Shown here in pieces: positions 47,473-57,553 of a stretch of 64,000 bases of DNA. Each line of letters begins with the position of its first letter. Position 1 is the stretch's first letter. The notes under the pieces were generated by a model. It worked only from the letters and a program-made list of their open reading frames with translations. It made no database searches and was not told where the DNA came from. The position numbers and the translations under genes are program-made. The stretch comes from Curvibacter cyanobacteriorum (lineage in GTDB: Bacteria > Pseudomonadota > Gammaproteobacteria > Burkholderiales > Burkholderiaceae_C), in NCBI RefSeq assembly GCF_028649475.1, contig NZ_JAQSIP010000001.1, forward strand, positions 1-64,000. The letters run 5' to 3'.

Positions 47473-48690
47473 TCAGGCCGCAGGCAGGGGGGCGCGCTGG
47501 ATCGGGGCTTCGCGCACCGGCAGGTTCACGAGGCCCGCGAACACGCCCAGGGCGATCGACAGGTACCAGACCACGTCGTAGCTGCCGGTCTTGTCGTACA
47601 GGACCCCCCCCAGCCAGACGCCCATGAAGGAGCCGATCTGGTGGCTGAAGAACACAAAGCCGCCGAGCATCGACAAATGCTGCACGCCGAAAATCTGCGC
47701 AATGGTGGCATTGGTGGGCGGCACCGTGGACAGCCACAAGGCCCCCATCACGGCCGAGAACACATACACACTGAGGGGCGACAGGGGCACCAGCAGGAAG
47801 ATCGAGATGGCCACCGCGCGGGCAAAGTAGATGAAGGCCAGGATGTTCTTCTTGGCCATCTTCTGGCCCAGCGAACCGGCGATGTAGGTGCCAAACACAT
47901 TGAACAGGCCAATCAGCGCCAAGGCGTAACTGGCCACCTGCGGCGACAGGCCATGGTCCTTGAGGTAGCTGGGCATGTGCACGCCAATGAACACGACCTG
48001 GAAGCCACACACAAAGTAGCCCGCCATCAGGAGTTGGAAGCTCGGGTACTTGAAGGCCTCGACCAGGGCCTGGGCCACGGTCTGCTGGCGCTTGGGGGCC
48101 TGGCTGCCCTGGAAGCCCGGTTCACGCAGCCCATAGGCCAGTGGCACGATCAGCAGCACCATGGCGCTGAGCACCAGCAGGGCTTCCTTCCAGCCCAGGC
48201 TGCTGATCAACTGGCCTTCCACCGGCACCATCAGGAACTGGCCAAAAGAGCCCGCGGCCGCTGCCACGCCCATGGCCCAGGAGCGCTTTTCAGGCGCAAT
48301 CTGCCGCCCCAGCACGCCGTAGATCACCGCATAGGTGGTGCCCGCCTGGGCCGCCCCGATCAGCAGGCCGGTGGTCAAGGCAAAGGTCAGCGGGCTGCTC
48401 GAGAGCGCCATGCCCAGCAGGCCCAGACCGTACAGCAGCGCTCCGCCGATCAGCACCTTGAAAGCGCCCAGGCGGTCGGCCAGCATGCCGGCAAAAATGC
48501 CGCAGAAGCCCCAGGACAGGTTCTGGATCGCCAGCGCCAGCGCGAAGGTCTGGCGGGTCCAGCCCTGGTCCTGCGTGATGGGTTGCAACCACAGGCCAAA
48601 GCCGTGCCGGATGCCCATGGACAAGGTCACGATGGCAGCGCCGCAGATCAGCACCTGGGCCATGGACAGATTTTTGGGTTGTGAGCTCAT
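47473..48690 (-). CDS. MFS transporter, oxalate/formate antiporter-like
   Basis: A 405-residue major facilitator with 12 helices. Features are GIRHGFGLWLQPITQDQGWTR at the start and the GMLADRLGAFKV loop, typical of the monocarboxylate/OxlT-like MFS group. A TACAGT box ends 6 bases before the ATG with no Shine-Dalgarno, giving leaderless geometry. The small membrane protein gene follows directly. Substrate is probably an organic anion, by family only. Confidence 0.88.
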   Translation of the reverse strand: MSSQPKNLSMAQVLICGAAIVTLSMGIRHGFGLWLQPITQDQGWTRQTFALALAIQNLSWGFCGIFAGMLADRLGAFKVLIGGALLYGLGLLGMALSSSPLTFALTTGLLIGAAQAGTTYAVIYGVLGRQIAPEKRSWAMGVAAAAGSFGQFLMVPVEGQLISSLGWKEALLVLSAMVLLIVPLAYGLREPGFQGSQAPKRQQTVAQALVEAFKYPSFQLLMAGYFVCGFQVVFIGVHMPSYLKDHGLSPQVASYALALIGLFNVFGTYIAGSLGQKMAKKNILAFIYFARAVAISIFLLVPLSPLSVYVFSAVMGALWLSTVPPTNATIAQIFGVQHLSMLGGFVFFSHQIGSFMGVWLGGVLYDKTGSYDVVWYLSIALGVFAGLVNLPVREAPIQRAPLPAA

Positions 48691-48696
48691 GACCAG

Positions 48697-48702
48697 ACTG
48701 TA
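48697..48702 (-). promoter_or_regulatory. -10-like box of MFS gene, leaderless geometry
   Basis: TACAGT on the minus strand, 6 bases before the ATG at 48690. Confidence 0.4.
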
Positions 48703-48797
48703 GCCAATTTGCCCATTTTTTGCCGGTCACGCGGGTTGCAACGTCCGCCACGGCGTTGAGGCCTGTATAAGTATCCAGTTTCCGAACGGGCTCACAC

Positions 48798-48803
48798 TAC
48801 AAT
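48798..48803 (+). promoter_or_regulatory. -10 box of parE, leaderless geometry
   Basis: TACAAT, 7 bases before the parE ATG, with no ribosome site between. The -35 region is not clear. Confidence 0.55.
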
Positions 48804-48810
48804 CCGCGCC

Positions 48811-50790
48811 ATGGCAGTCAAACCTACGACCGAATACTCCGAAGGCTCAATCCGCGTTCTGAAGGGGCTTGAACCCGTCAAGCAACGACCGGGCATGTAC
48901 ACCCGCACTGACAACCCCCTGCACATCATTCAGGAGGTACTGGACAACGCGGCCGACGAGGCCCTGGCGGGGCACGGCAAGAAGATCAAGGTGACGCTGC
49001 ACCAGGACGGCTCGGTCAGCATCGAGGACGATGGTCGCGGCATCCCTTTTGGCCTGCACCCGGAAGAAAACGCGCCGGTGATCGAACTGGTGTTCACCCG
49101 CCTGCACGCGGGGGGCAAGTTCGACAAGGGCAAGGGCGGTGCCTACAGCTTCTCGGGCGGCCTGCACGGCGTCGGGGTCAGCGTCACCAACGCGCTGGCG
49201 CTGCGCCTCGAAGCCACCTCCTACCGCGAGGGCAAGGTGGCCCGCCTGGTGTTTGCCGCCGGTGATGTGATCGAACCCCTGACCACCCGCGCCAGCGGTG
49301 GCGCGGCGGAGGGCGACCGCAAGCAAGGCACGACGGTGCGCGTCTGGCCCGATCCCAAGTACTTTGAATCCGCCGCGCTGCCCATGGGTGAGTTGACCCA
49401 CCTGCTGCGCAGCAAGGCGGTGCTGATGCCCGGCGTGTCGGTCACGCTGGTCAACGAGAAAACCAGGGACACGCAGAACTGGCTCTACAAAGGCGGCCTG
49501 CGCGACTACCTGGTGCAGACCCTGTCGGCTGACCCGGTGATCCCGCTGTTTGAAGGCGAGGGCTTTGCCGACGGGGGCCACGACAGCTTTGCCGAGGGCG
49601 AAGGCGCGGCCTGGGCGGTGGCCTTCACCGAGGACGGCGCCCCGGTGCGCGAAAGCTACGTCAACCTGATCCCGACCAGCAACGGCGGCACCCACGACAG
49701 CGGCCTGCGCGACGGTTTGTTCAACGCCGTCAAGGGCTTCATCGAACTGCATTCGCTGCTGCCCAAGGGGGTCAAGCTGCTGCCCGAGGACGTGTTCGCC
49801 CGCGCCAATTACGTGCTCAGTGCCAAGGTGCTGGACCCGCAGTTCCAGGGCCAGATCAAGGAGCGCCTGAATTCGCGCGACGCGGTGCGACTGGTGTCGA
49901 ACTTTGTGCGCCCGGCGCTCGAGCTGTGGCTCAACGAGCATGTGGAGTACGGCAAGAAGCTCGCCGAGCTGGCCATCAAGGCCGCGCAGACGCGTCAGCG
50001 TGCGGGCCAGAAGGTCGAAAAGCGCAAGGGCTCGGGCGTCGCCGTGCTGCCCGGCAAGCTGACCGACTGCGAAAGCCGCGACATCGCGCACAACGAGGTG
50101 TTCCTGGTCGAGGGCGACTCGGCCGGGGGCAGCGCCAAGATGGGCCGCGACAAGGAATGCCAGGCCATCCTGCCCTTGCGCGGCAAGGTGCTCAACACCT
50201 GGGAGGTGGAGCGTGACCGCCTGTTTGCCAACACCGAAATCCACGACATCGCGGTGGCCATCGGGGTCGACCCGCATGGCCCCAACGACACGCCCGACCT
50301 GTCTGGCCTGCGCTACGGCAAGGTCTGCATCCTGTCGGACGCGGACGTCGACGGCTCGCACATCCAGGTGCTGCTGCTGACCCTGTTCTTCCGCCATTTC
50401 CCCAAGCTGATCGAGGCTGGCCATGTTTATGTGGCACGTCCGCCGCTGTTCCGGGTGGATGCCCCGGCGCGCGGCAAAAAGCCGGCCTCCAAGGTCTACG
50501 CGCTCGATGAGGGGGAACTCCAGTCCATCCTCGACAAACTGCGCAAGGAAGGCGTGCGTGAAGGCAGCTGGACCATCAGCCGCTTCAAGGGCCTGGGCGA
50601 AATGAACGCCGAGCAACTCTGGGACACCACCCTCAACCCCGACACCCGCCGCCTGTTGCCGGTGCAGCTGGGTGAGCAGGGCTTCGCGTTCACCGAGGGC
50701 CTGATCACCAAGCTCATGGGCAAGGGTGAAGCCGCGGCGCGCCGTGAGCTGATGGAACTGCACGGTGATGCGGTTGAGATTGACGTCTGA
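48811..50790 (+). CDS. parE: DNA topoisomerase IV subunit B
   Basis: ParE is the ATPase subunit of topoisomerase IV, which unlinks replicated chromosomes. It has 659 residues: GHKL ATPase (VLDNAADEALAG, DDGRGIPFG, GLHGVGVSVTNAL), transducer, and Toprim domain with EGDSAGGSAKMGRD, PLRGKVLNTWEVE and DADVDGSHI. It is ParE rather than GyrB by length and by its partner parC two genes on. The 3' end overlaps the transglycosylase gene by 23 bases. Confidence 0.97.
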   Translation: MAVKPTTEYSEGSIRVLKGLEPVKQRPGMYTRTDNPLHIIQEVLDNAADEALAGHGKKIKVTLHQDGSVSIEDDGRGIPFGLHPEENAPVIELVFTRLHAGGKFDKGKGGAYSFSGGLHGVGVSVTNALALRLEATSYREGKVARLVFAAGDVIEPLTTRASGGAAEGDRKQGTTVRVWPDPKYFESAALPMGELTHLLRSKAVLMPGVSVTLVNEKTRDTQNWLYKGGLRDYLVQTLSADPVIPLFEGEGFADGGHDSFAEGEGAAWAVAFTEDGAPVRESYVNLIPTSNGGTHDSGLRDGLFNAVKGFIELHSLLPKGVKLLPEDVFARANYVLSAKVLDPQFQGQIKERLNSRDAVRLVSNFVRPALELWLNEHVEYGKKLAELAIKAAQTRQRAGQKVEKRKGSGVAVLPGKLTDCESRDIAHNEVFLVEGDSAGGSAKMGRDKECQAILPLRGKVLNTWEVERDRLFANTEIHDIAVAIGVDPHGPNDTPDLSGLRYGKVCILSDADVDGSHIQVLLLTLFFRHFPKLIEAGHVYVARPPLFRVDAPARGKKPASKVYALDEGELQSILDKLRKEGVREGSWTISRFKGLGEMNAEQLWDTTLNPDTRRLLPVQLGEQGFAFTEGLITKLMGKGEAAARRELMELHGDAVEIDV

Positions 50791-51634
50791 GCTGCGCGCC
50801 TGGGCACGCGCCGGGCTCGGCGCCGGGCTGCTGGCCTGCGCCCCGACCTGGGCCGTGGCCGAGGTGTGGGGCTATGTGGATGCCCGGGGCACGCCGCATT
50901 TTGCGTCCGAGCCCCTGGACGCGCGCTACGAGCTGTTTTACCGCGGCACCGCGGATTCCAGCGATTTTCCGCGGGCCGACACGCCGCGCCCGGTGCAGGT
51001 GCCCACGCTGCAGCCCCAGTTGCTGGCTTTCTTTGACGTGTCGCCCGGGTTCAAGCGCGCCAAGCTCTACATGCGCGAGGCCGCCGACAGCCATGGCGTG
51101 GACTTTGAATTGCTGCAGGCGATGATCGCCACCGAGTCCGGCTTTGATGAGTTCGCGGTGTCTCCGCGCGGCGCGGTGGGCCTGATGCAGGTCATGCCGC
51201 CCACCGCCGAGCAGTTCGGGGTGGTGGGGGACACGCGCCAGTCGGTCGAGAAAAAGCTCACCGATGTGCGCATCAACATCCAGACCGGCACGCGCTACCT
51301 GCGCCACCTGATGCGGCTCTTCAACGGTCGCCTCGACCTGGCGCTGGCGGCCTACAACGCGGGCCCGGGGGCCGTGACCCGCGCGGGCCATCAGATTCCG
51401 AACATCCGCGAGACCCAGAACTACGTGCGCACCGTGACGCAGCTCTACAGCCTGCTCAAACCACCGCCCACCGTGCAGGCGCAGCGCCGCACCGACCAGC
51501 GCGTGCGTGTCGAATTGCCGGCCGTGCCCGGCGGCGCCGCCGGCCGCGGCAACATGATTGAACCCCTGAATGCCCGGGGCCTGAGCCAAGCCACGCTCAG
51601 TGCCCTGGAGCGCAATGCGATTGATTACCCATGA
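50768..51634 (+). CDS. Lytic transglycosylase with DUF4124 and SLT domains
   Basis: A 288-residue exported murein lytic transglycosylase. A signal sequence ([15 protein letters not shown]) leads to a short DUF4124-like region ([20 protein letters not shown]), then the SLT domain. The catalytic Glu is in [25 protein letters not shown], followed by [10 protein letters not shown] and NYVRTV. It overlaps parE by 23 bases and parC by 4 (ATGA), so it is translated within the topoisomerase IV operon. ATG 50768 is used; a GTG one codon earlier is equivalent. Confidence 0.92.
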   Translation: MRLRLTSELRAWARAGLGAGLLACAPTWAVAEVWGYVDARGTPHFASEPLDARYELFYRGTADSSDFPRADTPRPVQVPTLQPQLLAFFDVSPGFKRAKLYMREAADSHGVDFELLQAMIATESGFDEFAVSPRGAVGLMQVMPPTAEQFGVVGDTRQSVEKKLTDVRINIQTGTRYLRHLMRLFNGRLDLALAAYNAGPGAVTRAGHQIPNIRETQNYVRTVTQLYSLLKPPPTVQAQRRTDQRVRVELPAVPGGAAGRGNMIEPLNARGLSQATLSALERNAIDYP

Positions 51635-53973
51635 GCGACCAACCTGTTCTCGATTTTTCTTCCGGTGAGTCCGATGACGGCCTGAGCCTGGCCAACTACG
51701 CCCAGCGGGCCTACCTCGAATACGCCCTCAGTGTGGTCAAGGGCCGTGCCTTGCCCGACGTCTGTGACGGCCAGAAGCCGGTGCAGCGCCGCATCCTGTA
51801 CTCGATGTCGCGCATGGGCCTGGGCTTCTCGGGCAACACCGCGGCCAAGCCGGTCAAGAGCGCGCGGGTGGTGGGCGATGTGCTGGGTCGTTTTCACCCG
51901 CACGGCGACCAGGCCGCCTACGACGCGCTGGTGCGCATGGCGCAGGACTTCAACCAGCGCTACCCGCTGATCGATGGCCAGGGCAACTTTGGCAGCCGCG
52001 ATGGCGACGGTGCCGCCGCCATGCGCTACACCGAAGCCCGCTTGTCGCGCATCACCAGCTTGCTGCTCGACGAGATCGACGAAGGCACGGTCGACTTCAT
52101 CCCCAACTACGACGGCTCCACCCAGGAGCCCACCCAACTGCCGGCGCGCCTGCCCTTCACCCTGTTGAACGGGGCCAGCGGCATTGCCGTGGGCCTGGCC
52201 ACCGAGATCCCCAGCCACAACCTGCGCGAGGTGGCCGATGCCTGCGTGGCCCTGATCAAGAACCCGCAACTGCCCGAGGCCGACCTGCTGGCCCTGGTGC
52301 CGGGCCCGGACTACCCTGGCGGCGGCCAGATCATCAGCACGGCGGGCGACATCGCCGACGCCTACCGCAGTGGCCGGGGTTCGCTCAAAGTGCGGGCCCG
52401 CTGGAAGATCGAAGATCTGGCGCGCGGCCAGTGGCAGTTGGTGGTCAATGAACTGCCGCCGGGCGTCAGCACGCAGCGGGTGCTCGAGGAGATCGAAGAG
52501 CTGACCAACCCCAAGGTCAAGGCGGGCAAGAAGGCCTTGTCGCAGGAGCAGACCCAGCTCAAGGCCACCGTGCTCGCGGTGCTCGACACGGTGCGCGACG
52601 AGTCCAGCAAGGACGCGCCGGTGCGCCTGGTGTTCGAGCCCAAGACCAGCAAGATCAGCCAGCCCGAGTTGATCACCACGCTGCTGGCCCACACCAGCCT
52701 GGAGACCTCGGCCCCGATCAACCTGACCATGATCGGCCTCGATGGTCGCCCGGTGCAGAAGTCGCTGCGCCAGATGTTCGAGGAATGGATCGCCTTCCGC
52801 CAGGCCACGCTGACCCGGCGTTCGCGCTACCGCCTCGACAAGGTGCTGGACCGCATCCACATCCTCGAGGGGCGGCACCTGGTGCTGCTCAACATCGACG
52901 AGGTGATCGCGATCATTCGCCACAGCGACGAACCCAAGGCGGCCCTGATCGCGCGCTTCAACCTGTCGGAGCGGCAGGCCGAGGACATCCTGGAGATCCG
53001 CCTGCGCCAACTGGCGCGGCTGGAGGCGCTCAAGATCGAGCAAGAGCTCCAGTCCCTGCGTGAAGAACAAGGCAAGCTCGAAGACATCCTGGCCAATCCC
53101 GGTTCGCTCAAGCGCCTGATGGTCAAGGAGATCGAAGCCGATGCCAAGCAGTTTGCCGACCCGCGCCGCACCCTGATCCAGGCCGAGAAGCGGGCCGTGG
53201 CCGAGGTCAAGGTGGTCGACGAACCGGTCACCGTGGTGGTGTCCGAAAAGGGCTGGGTGCGGGCGCGCACCGGCCATGGCCACGAGGCGGGCAGCTTTGC
53301 CTTCAAGGCGGGCGACGGCCTGTATGGCACGTTTGAATGCCGCACCGTGGACACCCTGATCGTGCTGGGCAACAACGGCCGGGTCTACTCGGTGCCGGTC
53401 GCGGCGCTGCCCGGCGCCCGCGGTGATGGCCAGCCGGTCACGACCTTGATCGAGTTGGAGTCGGGCACCCAGCCTGCGCATTACTTCGCCGGTCCGGCCA
53501 ACGCCACGCTGCTGCTGTCGGGCTCGGGTGGCTACGGTTTCCTGGCCAGTGTCGACAACCTGGTGTCGCGCAACAAGAGCGGCAAGTCCTTCCTCACCCT
53601 GGGCGAGGGCGAAACCGTCTGCAAGCCCTCCCACGTAGCCAACAGCAGTGGCAGCCAGTCGCTGGCACCGGCCACCCATGTGGCGGTGGCGTCGGTGGGC
53701 GGGCGCATCCTGACCTTTGAGATCAGTGAACTCAAGACCATGGAGAAGGGCGGCCGGGGCCTGCTGCTGATCGACCTGGAGCCCAAGGACACCCTCGCGG
53801 GGGCCGCCGCCTACACGCGCAGCATCCGGCTCATGGGCACGGGGCGTGGCGGCAAGCCGCGTGAAGAGACGCTGGAGATCCGCTCCCTCAACAACGCCCG
53901 GGGCCTGCGGGCCCGCAAGGGCAAGGCGGCGGACCTGGGCTTCAAACCGGAAATCATCCTGCGGGTGGAGTGA
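51631..53973 (+). CDS. parC: DNA topoisomerase IV subunit A
   Basis: ParC is the breakage-reunion subunit. It has 780 residues: the [13 protein letters not shown] and [32 protein letters not shown] segment of the quinolone region, then the catalytic Tyr in [13 protein letters not shown]-terminal beta-pinwheel with degenerate repeats ([36 protein letters not shown]) follows. It closes the parE-transglycosylase-parC operon. Confidence 0.97.
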   Translation: MSDQPVLDFSSGESDDGLSLANYAQRAYLEYALSVVKGRALPDVCDGQKPVQRRILYSMSRMGLGFSGNTAAKPVKSARVVGDVLGRFHPHGDQAAYDALVRMAQDFNQRYPLIDGQGNFGSRDGDGAAAMRYTEARLSRITSLLLDEIDEGTVDFIPNYDGSTQEPTQLPARLPFTLLNGASGIAVGLATEIPSHNLREVADACVALIKNPQLPEADLLALVPGPDYPGGGQIISTAGDIADAYRSGRGSLKVRARWKIEDLARGQWQLVVNELPPGVSTQRVLEEIEELTNPKVKAGKKALSQEQTQLKATVLAVLDTVRDESSKDAPVRLVFEPKTSKISQPELITTLLAHTSLETSAPINLTMIGLDGRPVQKSLRQMFEEWIAFRQATLTRRSRYRLDKVLDRIHILEGRHLVLLNIDEVIAIIRHSDEPKAALIARFNLSERQAEDILEIRLRQLARLEALKIEQELQSLREEQGKLEDILANPGSLKRLMVKEIEADAKQFADPRRTLIQAEKRAVAEVKVVDEPVTVVVSEKGWVRARTGHGHEAGSFAFKAGDGLYGTFECRTVDTLIVLGNNGRVYSVPVAALPGARGDGQPVTTLIELESGTQPAHYFAGPANATLLLSGSGGYGFLASVDNLVSRNKSGKSFLTLGEGETVCKPSHVANSSGSQSLAPATHVAVASVGGRILTFEISELKTMEKGGRGLLLIDLEPKDTLAGAAAYTRSIRLMGTGRGGKPREETLEIRSLNNARGLRARKGKAADLGFKPEIILRVE

Positions 53974-54146
53974 TTTGATATTACCATTTCAAAACCGGTA
54001 AATATGATTTATGATCATGCGGTCCCCCGAAAACGCCCGCTTGTCGTTAGGAGGAAGGCTCGGCCGGTGTGCATGACGCGCGGACGCTTGGCCTTTGCCC
54101 GGAGGCGGTGATGTGGCGTTTTCTGTTTGTTCCGACGGAGTCATGA

Positions 54147-55922
54147 ATGCGCACCCAACAACTGAAGATGGCCACCAAGCTCTGGCTGGCGGTCACACTG
54201 ATCATCGTGTCCCTGCTGGGGGTGATTGGTTTCTCGGCCTACCGCTCGGCGGTGGTGCAGAAAGAAAGCGATCGCACCTCGGCCGAATTTGCCACCCGCA
54301 TTGAAAACGCCACGCGTTGGGCCGGCCTGACACAGGCCAATTCGGTGCGCGCCTACGCCGTGCTGCTGAGTTCGGATCCGGCGGTCGGGGCGGCCCTGTC
54401 GGGGGCCATCACCACCACCACGGCCGAGATCAGCACCTTGCAGAAGGCCTTGGCGGCGATTGCCGTGAGCGAGGCTGAGAAGACCCAGTTGGCCAAGATC
54501 GCTGAGCGCCGCACGGCCATGATCACCCTGCGTGAGAAGGCCCAGAAGCTCAAGCAGGGTGGCCAGGCCGCAGAGGCTGTGGTGATCGTCAATGGCGACT
54601 TCAAGAACGCCCTGGCCACCTACCTCGACAGCCTGAACGAGTTCGTGAGATTGCAGGAGCAACTGGCGGTGCAAAGCCGCGAGCGCCTGGCGCAGGAGCG
54701 CGCCTTCACCATCCGCGTGGCGGCCATCTGCATCTCCCTGATCGTGCTGGGCATCCTGTGGGGCGCCTATGGCCTGATTCGCAGCATCGTCAAGCCGCTG
54801 AGCCAAGCCAACCGCCTGGCTGCACGCATTGCCCAGGGCGACCTCAGCAGCCGCGTGGACACCGACCGCACCGACGAGTTCGGCGAATTGCTGCGGTCCC
54901 TGGCCGCCATGAGCGACTCGCTGGGCCAGACCGTGGCGCGGGTGCGCCAAAGCACCGACAGCATTGCGCTGGCGAGTTCGGAGATTGCGGCCGGCAACAA
55001 CGATCTGTCCATGCGCACCGAGCAGACCTCCAGCAATCTGCAGCAAAGCGCATCCTCCCTGGGGACGCTGACCCACACCGTGCAGCACAGCGCGCAAAGC
55101 GCCCAACAGGCCAGCAGCCTGGCGGCCAGTGCCTCGTCGGTGGCCGAGCGTGGTGGTGCCGTGGTGCAGCAGGTGGTGGCCACGATGGAGGACATCAACA
55201 CCAGCAGCAAGCGCATCGCCGACATCATCGGGGTGATCGACAGCATCGCCTTCCAGACCAACATCCTGGCCTTGAATGCCGCGGTGGAAGCCGCGCGCGC
55301 CGGCGAGCAAGGCCGTGGCTTTGCCGTGGTGGCGGGCGAGGTGCGCAGCCTGGCCCAGCGCAGCGCCGAGGCCGCGCGTGAGATCAAGTCGCTGATCAAC
55401 GCCTCGGTGGAGCGGGTCGAGAACGGCACCCGCCTGGTCACCGACGCCGGCAACACCATGAGCGACATCGTGACCTCGGTGCGCCGCGTGACCGACATGA
55501 TTGGCGAGATCACTGCCGCCGCCACCGAGCAAAGCGCCGGCATCGCCGAGGTCAACCAAGCCGTGTCCAGCCTCGACCAGATGACGCAACAGAACGCCGC
55601 GCTGGTCGAACAGAGCGCCGCAGCCGCGCAGAGCCTGCGCGAGCAAGCCGACCAGTTGGCCAGTGTGGTGGCCACCTTCAACCTGGGCGGTGCCGTGGCG
55701 CGCCACTCGGCCTCGGCCGTGCCGATGGCGGCACCGCGCCGAGCCAGCCCGGCGCCGGCGCCCCAGGTGGCGGCGGCCCCGGCCGCCAAAGCCCTGTCTT
55801 CGGCCTCGCGTGCCGGCGCTTCGGCCCCGGCCCCTCGGCTGGCGGCAGCCAAGGCCTCTGCACCGGCCCCGGCGCCCGCCAAATCGAGTGCCGCCGACAA
55901 CGACGACTGGGAAAGCTTCTGA
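54147..55922 (+). CDS. Methyl-accepting chemotaxis protein with CheR-tether tail
   Basis: A 591-residue chemoreceptor. Transmembrane helix 1 is at about residues 12-32, a periplasmic four-helix sensing domain of the Tar/Tsr size follows, helix 2 lies at about 190-212, and HAMP continues to about 265. The signalling domain has the hairpin tip IIGVIDSIAFQTNILALNAAVEAARAGEQGRGFAVVAGEVR. After it comes a 70-residue Ala/Pro-rich linker ending DDWESF, close to the NWETF pentapeptide that tethers CheR and CheB in E. coli receptors. CGGAG lies 6 bases before the ATG. Ligand unknown; no other chemotaxis gene is in the window. Confidence 0.94.
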   Translation: MRTQQLKMATKLWLAVTLIIVSLLGVIGFSAYRSAVVQKESDRTSAEFATRIENATRWAGLTQANSVRAYAVLLSSDPAVGAALSGAITTTTAEISTLQKALAAIAVSEAEKTQLAKIAERRTAMITLREKAQKLKQGGQAAEAVVIVNGDFKNALATYLDSLNEFVRLQEQLAVQSRERLAQERAFTIRVAAICISLIVLGILWGAYGLIRSIVKPLSQANRLAARIAQGDLSSRVDTDRTDEFGELLRSLAAMSDSLGQTVARVRQSTDSIALASSEIAAGNNDLSMRTEQTSSNLQQSASSLGTLTHTVQHSAQSAQQASSLAASASSVAERGGAVVQQVVATMEDINTSSKRIADIIGVIDSIAFQTNILALNAAVEAARAGEQGRGFAVVAGEVRSLAQRSAEAAREIKSLINASVERVENGTRLVTDAGNTMSDIVTSVRRVTDMIGEITAAATEQSAGIAEVNQAVSSLDQMTQQNAALVEQSAAAAQSLREQADQLASVVATFNLGGAVARHSASAVPMAAPRRASPAPAPQVAAAPAAKALSSASRAGASAPAPRLAAAKASAPAPAPAKSSAADNDDWESF

Positions 55923-55986
55923 GCCGGGTCGCGCTGACGACCGGTGTCAGCGCTGACGTCCCCCGCCCGCGGGCGGGACCCCATGC

Positions 55987-56028
55987 AAAAAAGCCCCGCG
56001 GTGCAGAACACCGCGGGGCTTCTTTTTT
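55987..56028. terminator. Bidirectional terminator between MCP gene and ridA
   Basis: GCCCCGCGGTG pairs perfectly with CACCGCGGGGC around 5 bases, flanked by an A-tract and a T-tract. The two genes converge on it. Confidence 0.93.
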
Positions 56029-56095
56029 GGGGGGAGTCCGGCAGGCCCCTGGGGCATCAGCGGGCCTCAGACCCAGGGCCCGAGGGCGCCCAGGG

Positions 56096-56554
56096 TCACT
56101 CGACTTCAGCGATCAGTTCGATTTCAACACAGGCCCCCAGCGGGATCTGCGCCACGCCAAAGGCGCTGCGGGCGTGGGCGCCGCGCTCGGCACCGAACAC
56201 CTCACCCAGCAATTCGCTGGCGCCGTTGGTGACCAGGTGCTGCTCGGTGAAGTCGCCGGTCGAGTTGACCAGGCTCATCACCTTGACGATGCGCTTGATC
56301 TTGTTCAGGTCGCCGACGGCCGCGTGCAGCGTGCCCATCAGGTCGATGGCCACCGCGCGAGCGGCCAGCTTGCCCTCTTCGGTGCTGATGTTGCGGCCAA
56401 ACTGACCCACCCAGACCTTGCCGTCCTTCTTGGCGATGTGGCCCGACAGGAAAACCAGCTTGCCGGTTTGCACAAAAGGCACATAGGCGGCGGCCGGGGC
56501 GGCCACGGGCGGCAGTTCGATGTTCAGGGCGGTGAGTTTGTCGTAAATGCTCAT
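56096..56554 (-). CDS. RidA/YjgF family protein
   Basis: A 152-residue member of the Rid family, which hydrolyses reactive enamine/imine intermediates released by PLP enzymes. The GKLVFLSGHIAKKDGKV start, the Arg in AHARSAFGVAQIPLG that binds the carboxylate, and CVEIELIAEV are visible; it belongs to the YjgF-like group with a longer C-terminus. AGGAACC precedes the ATG. It lies 92 bases after the transglutaminase gene on the same strand and may belong to that transcript. Confidence 0.9.
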   Translation of the reverse strand: MSIYDKLTALNIELPPVAAPAAAYVPFVQTGKLVFLSGHIAKKDGKVWVGQFGRNISTEEGKLAARAVAIDLMGTLHAAVGDLNKIKRIVKVMSLVNSTGDFTEQHLVTNGASELLGEVFGAERGAHARSAFGVAQIPLGACVEIELIAEVE

Positions 56555-56646
56555 GGTGGTTCCTACGAAGGTTGAGGGCAGGCGGGTTCGCCTGCATTGT
56601 GCCGTTGGCTCAGGCGCTGACCGCGCTTCACGGTCGTGAAAAGAAG

Positions 56647-57549
56647 TTATTGAATCTCGAGCGGCTCGACCGTCACGGCCACTTTCAGGCTGTGGTTGGC
56701 GCCGCCGTGGATCACCCCGCGCATCGGCGAGACGTCGGCGTAGTCCCGACCCAGGGCCAGGGTCACGTAGTCCTCGCCGGGGCTGCGGCGGTTGGTCGGG
56801 TCGAAGTCAAACCACTCGCCGCGGGCGCCGTCTTCGCCCGGCGAGTAGACCGACACCCAGGCGTGCGAAGCGTCGCTGCCCACCAGGCGTTCCTGGCCAG
56901 GCGGCGGCAGCGTCAGCAGGTAGCCGCTGACGTAGCGCGCCGGCAGGCCCAGGCCGCGCAGGCAGGCGATCATGATGTGCGCAAAGTCTTGGCACACCCC
57001 GCGCTTTTGCGCCAGGGCTTCGACCGCCGGGGTGTTGATCTCGGTGCTGTTGGACTGGTAGGTGAAGTCGCTGTGGATGCGCTCCATCAGCGACTGCGCC
57101 CCGGCCAGCACGCTGACGCCCGGGCCGAAACTGGCGCGCGCATAGCTCACAAAGTCGTCGTGCCGCGGCACATAGACCGACGGGAACACGAACTCCGCCG
57201 CGGGGTCATAGCGGCCGCCGGCGCGGTAGCGAAAACGCTCCCGCACCTGTTCCCAGGGCAGGCTGTCGCCGGGCTCCAGGCCTGGTTGGGGCGGGGTCTG
57301 GGTGTCCACCACGCTGTGGGCCAGCACACGCAGTTCATCGTGCGGGGTCTGCAGCGAGAAGAAGGCCCGGGTGTTGCCGAACACGTCGCGGGTTTCGCTT
57401 TGCTGCGCCACCTCGGGACTGATGCTCAGGCGGTGGCTGATCAGCGTCTGGGTGGGCGTCTCCAGCGGCCGCAGGTGGGCCATGTGCTGGGCCGTCTCCA
57501 CCTGAGGCGTGTAGTCGTAATGGGTTTCGTGGGTGATGCCCAATCGCAT
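56647..57549 (-). CDS. Transglutaminase-like cysteine protein (third gene of cluster)
   Basis: A 300-residue cytosolic protein with an N-terminal bacterial transglutaminase-associated domain (THETHYDYTPQVETAQHMAHLRP) and a papain-like transglutaminase core. The catalytic triad appears complete: C186 in RGVCQDFAHIMIA, H229 in ASHAWVSVY and D250 in FDFDPTN. Members are thought to be peptidases or amidases rather than true transglutaminases. It starts 4 bases after the stop of the ATP-grasp/alpha-E gene. No signal peptide is seen, so it works in the cytoplasm with its neighbours. Confidence 0.9.
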   Translation of the reverse strand: MRLGITHETHYDYTPQVETAQHMAHLRPLETPTQTLISHRLSISPEVAQQSETRDVFGNTRAFFSLQTPHDELRVLAHSVVDTQTPPQPGLEPGDSLPWEQVRERFRYRAGGRYDPAAEFVFPSVYVPRHDDFVSYARASFGPGVSVLAGAQSLMERIHSDFTYQSNSTEINTPAVEALAQKRGVCQDFAHIMIACLRGLGLPARYVSGYLLTLPPPGQERLVGSDASHAWVSVYSPGEDGARGEWFDFDPTNRRSPGEDYVTLALGRDYADVSPMRGVIHGGANHSLKVAVTVEPLEIQ

Positions 57550-57553
57550 GGCT

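Noticed and set aside
53974-54146. Possible riboswitch (c-di-GMP type) in the chemoreceptor leader
   Set aside because: The AT-rich leader has a partial ATTACC/GGTAAAT pairing but none of the conserved loop sequences of known c-di-GMP riboswitches.
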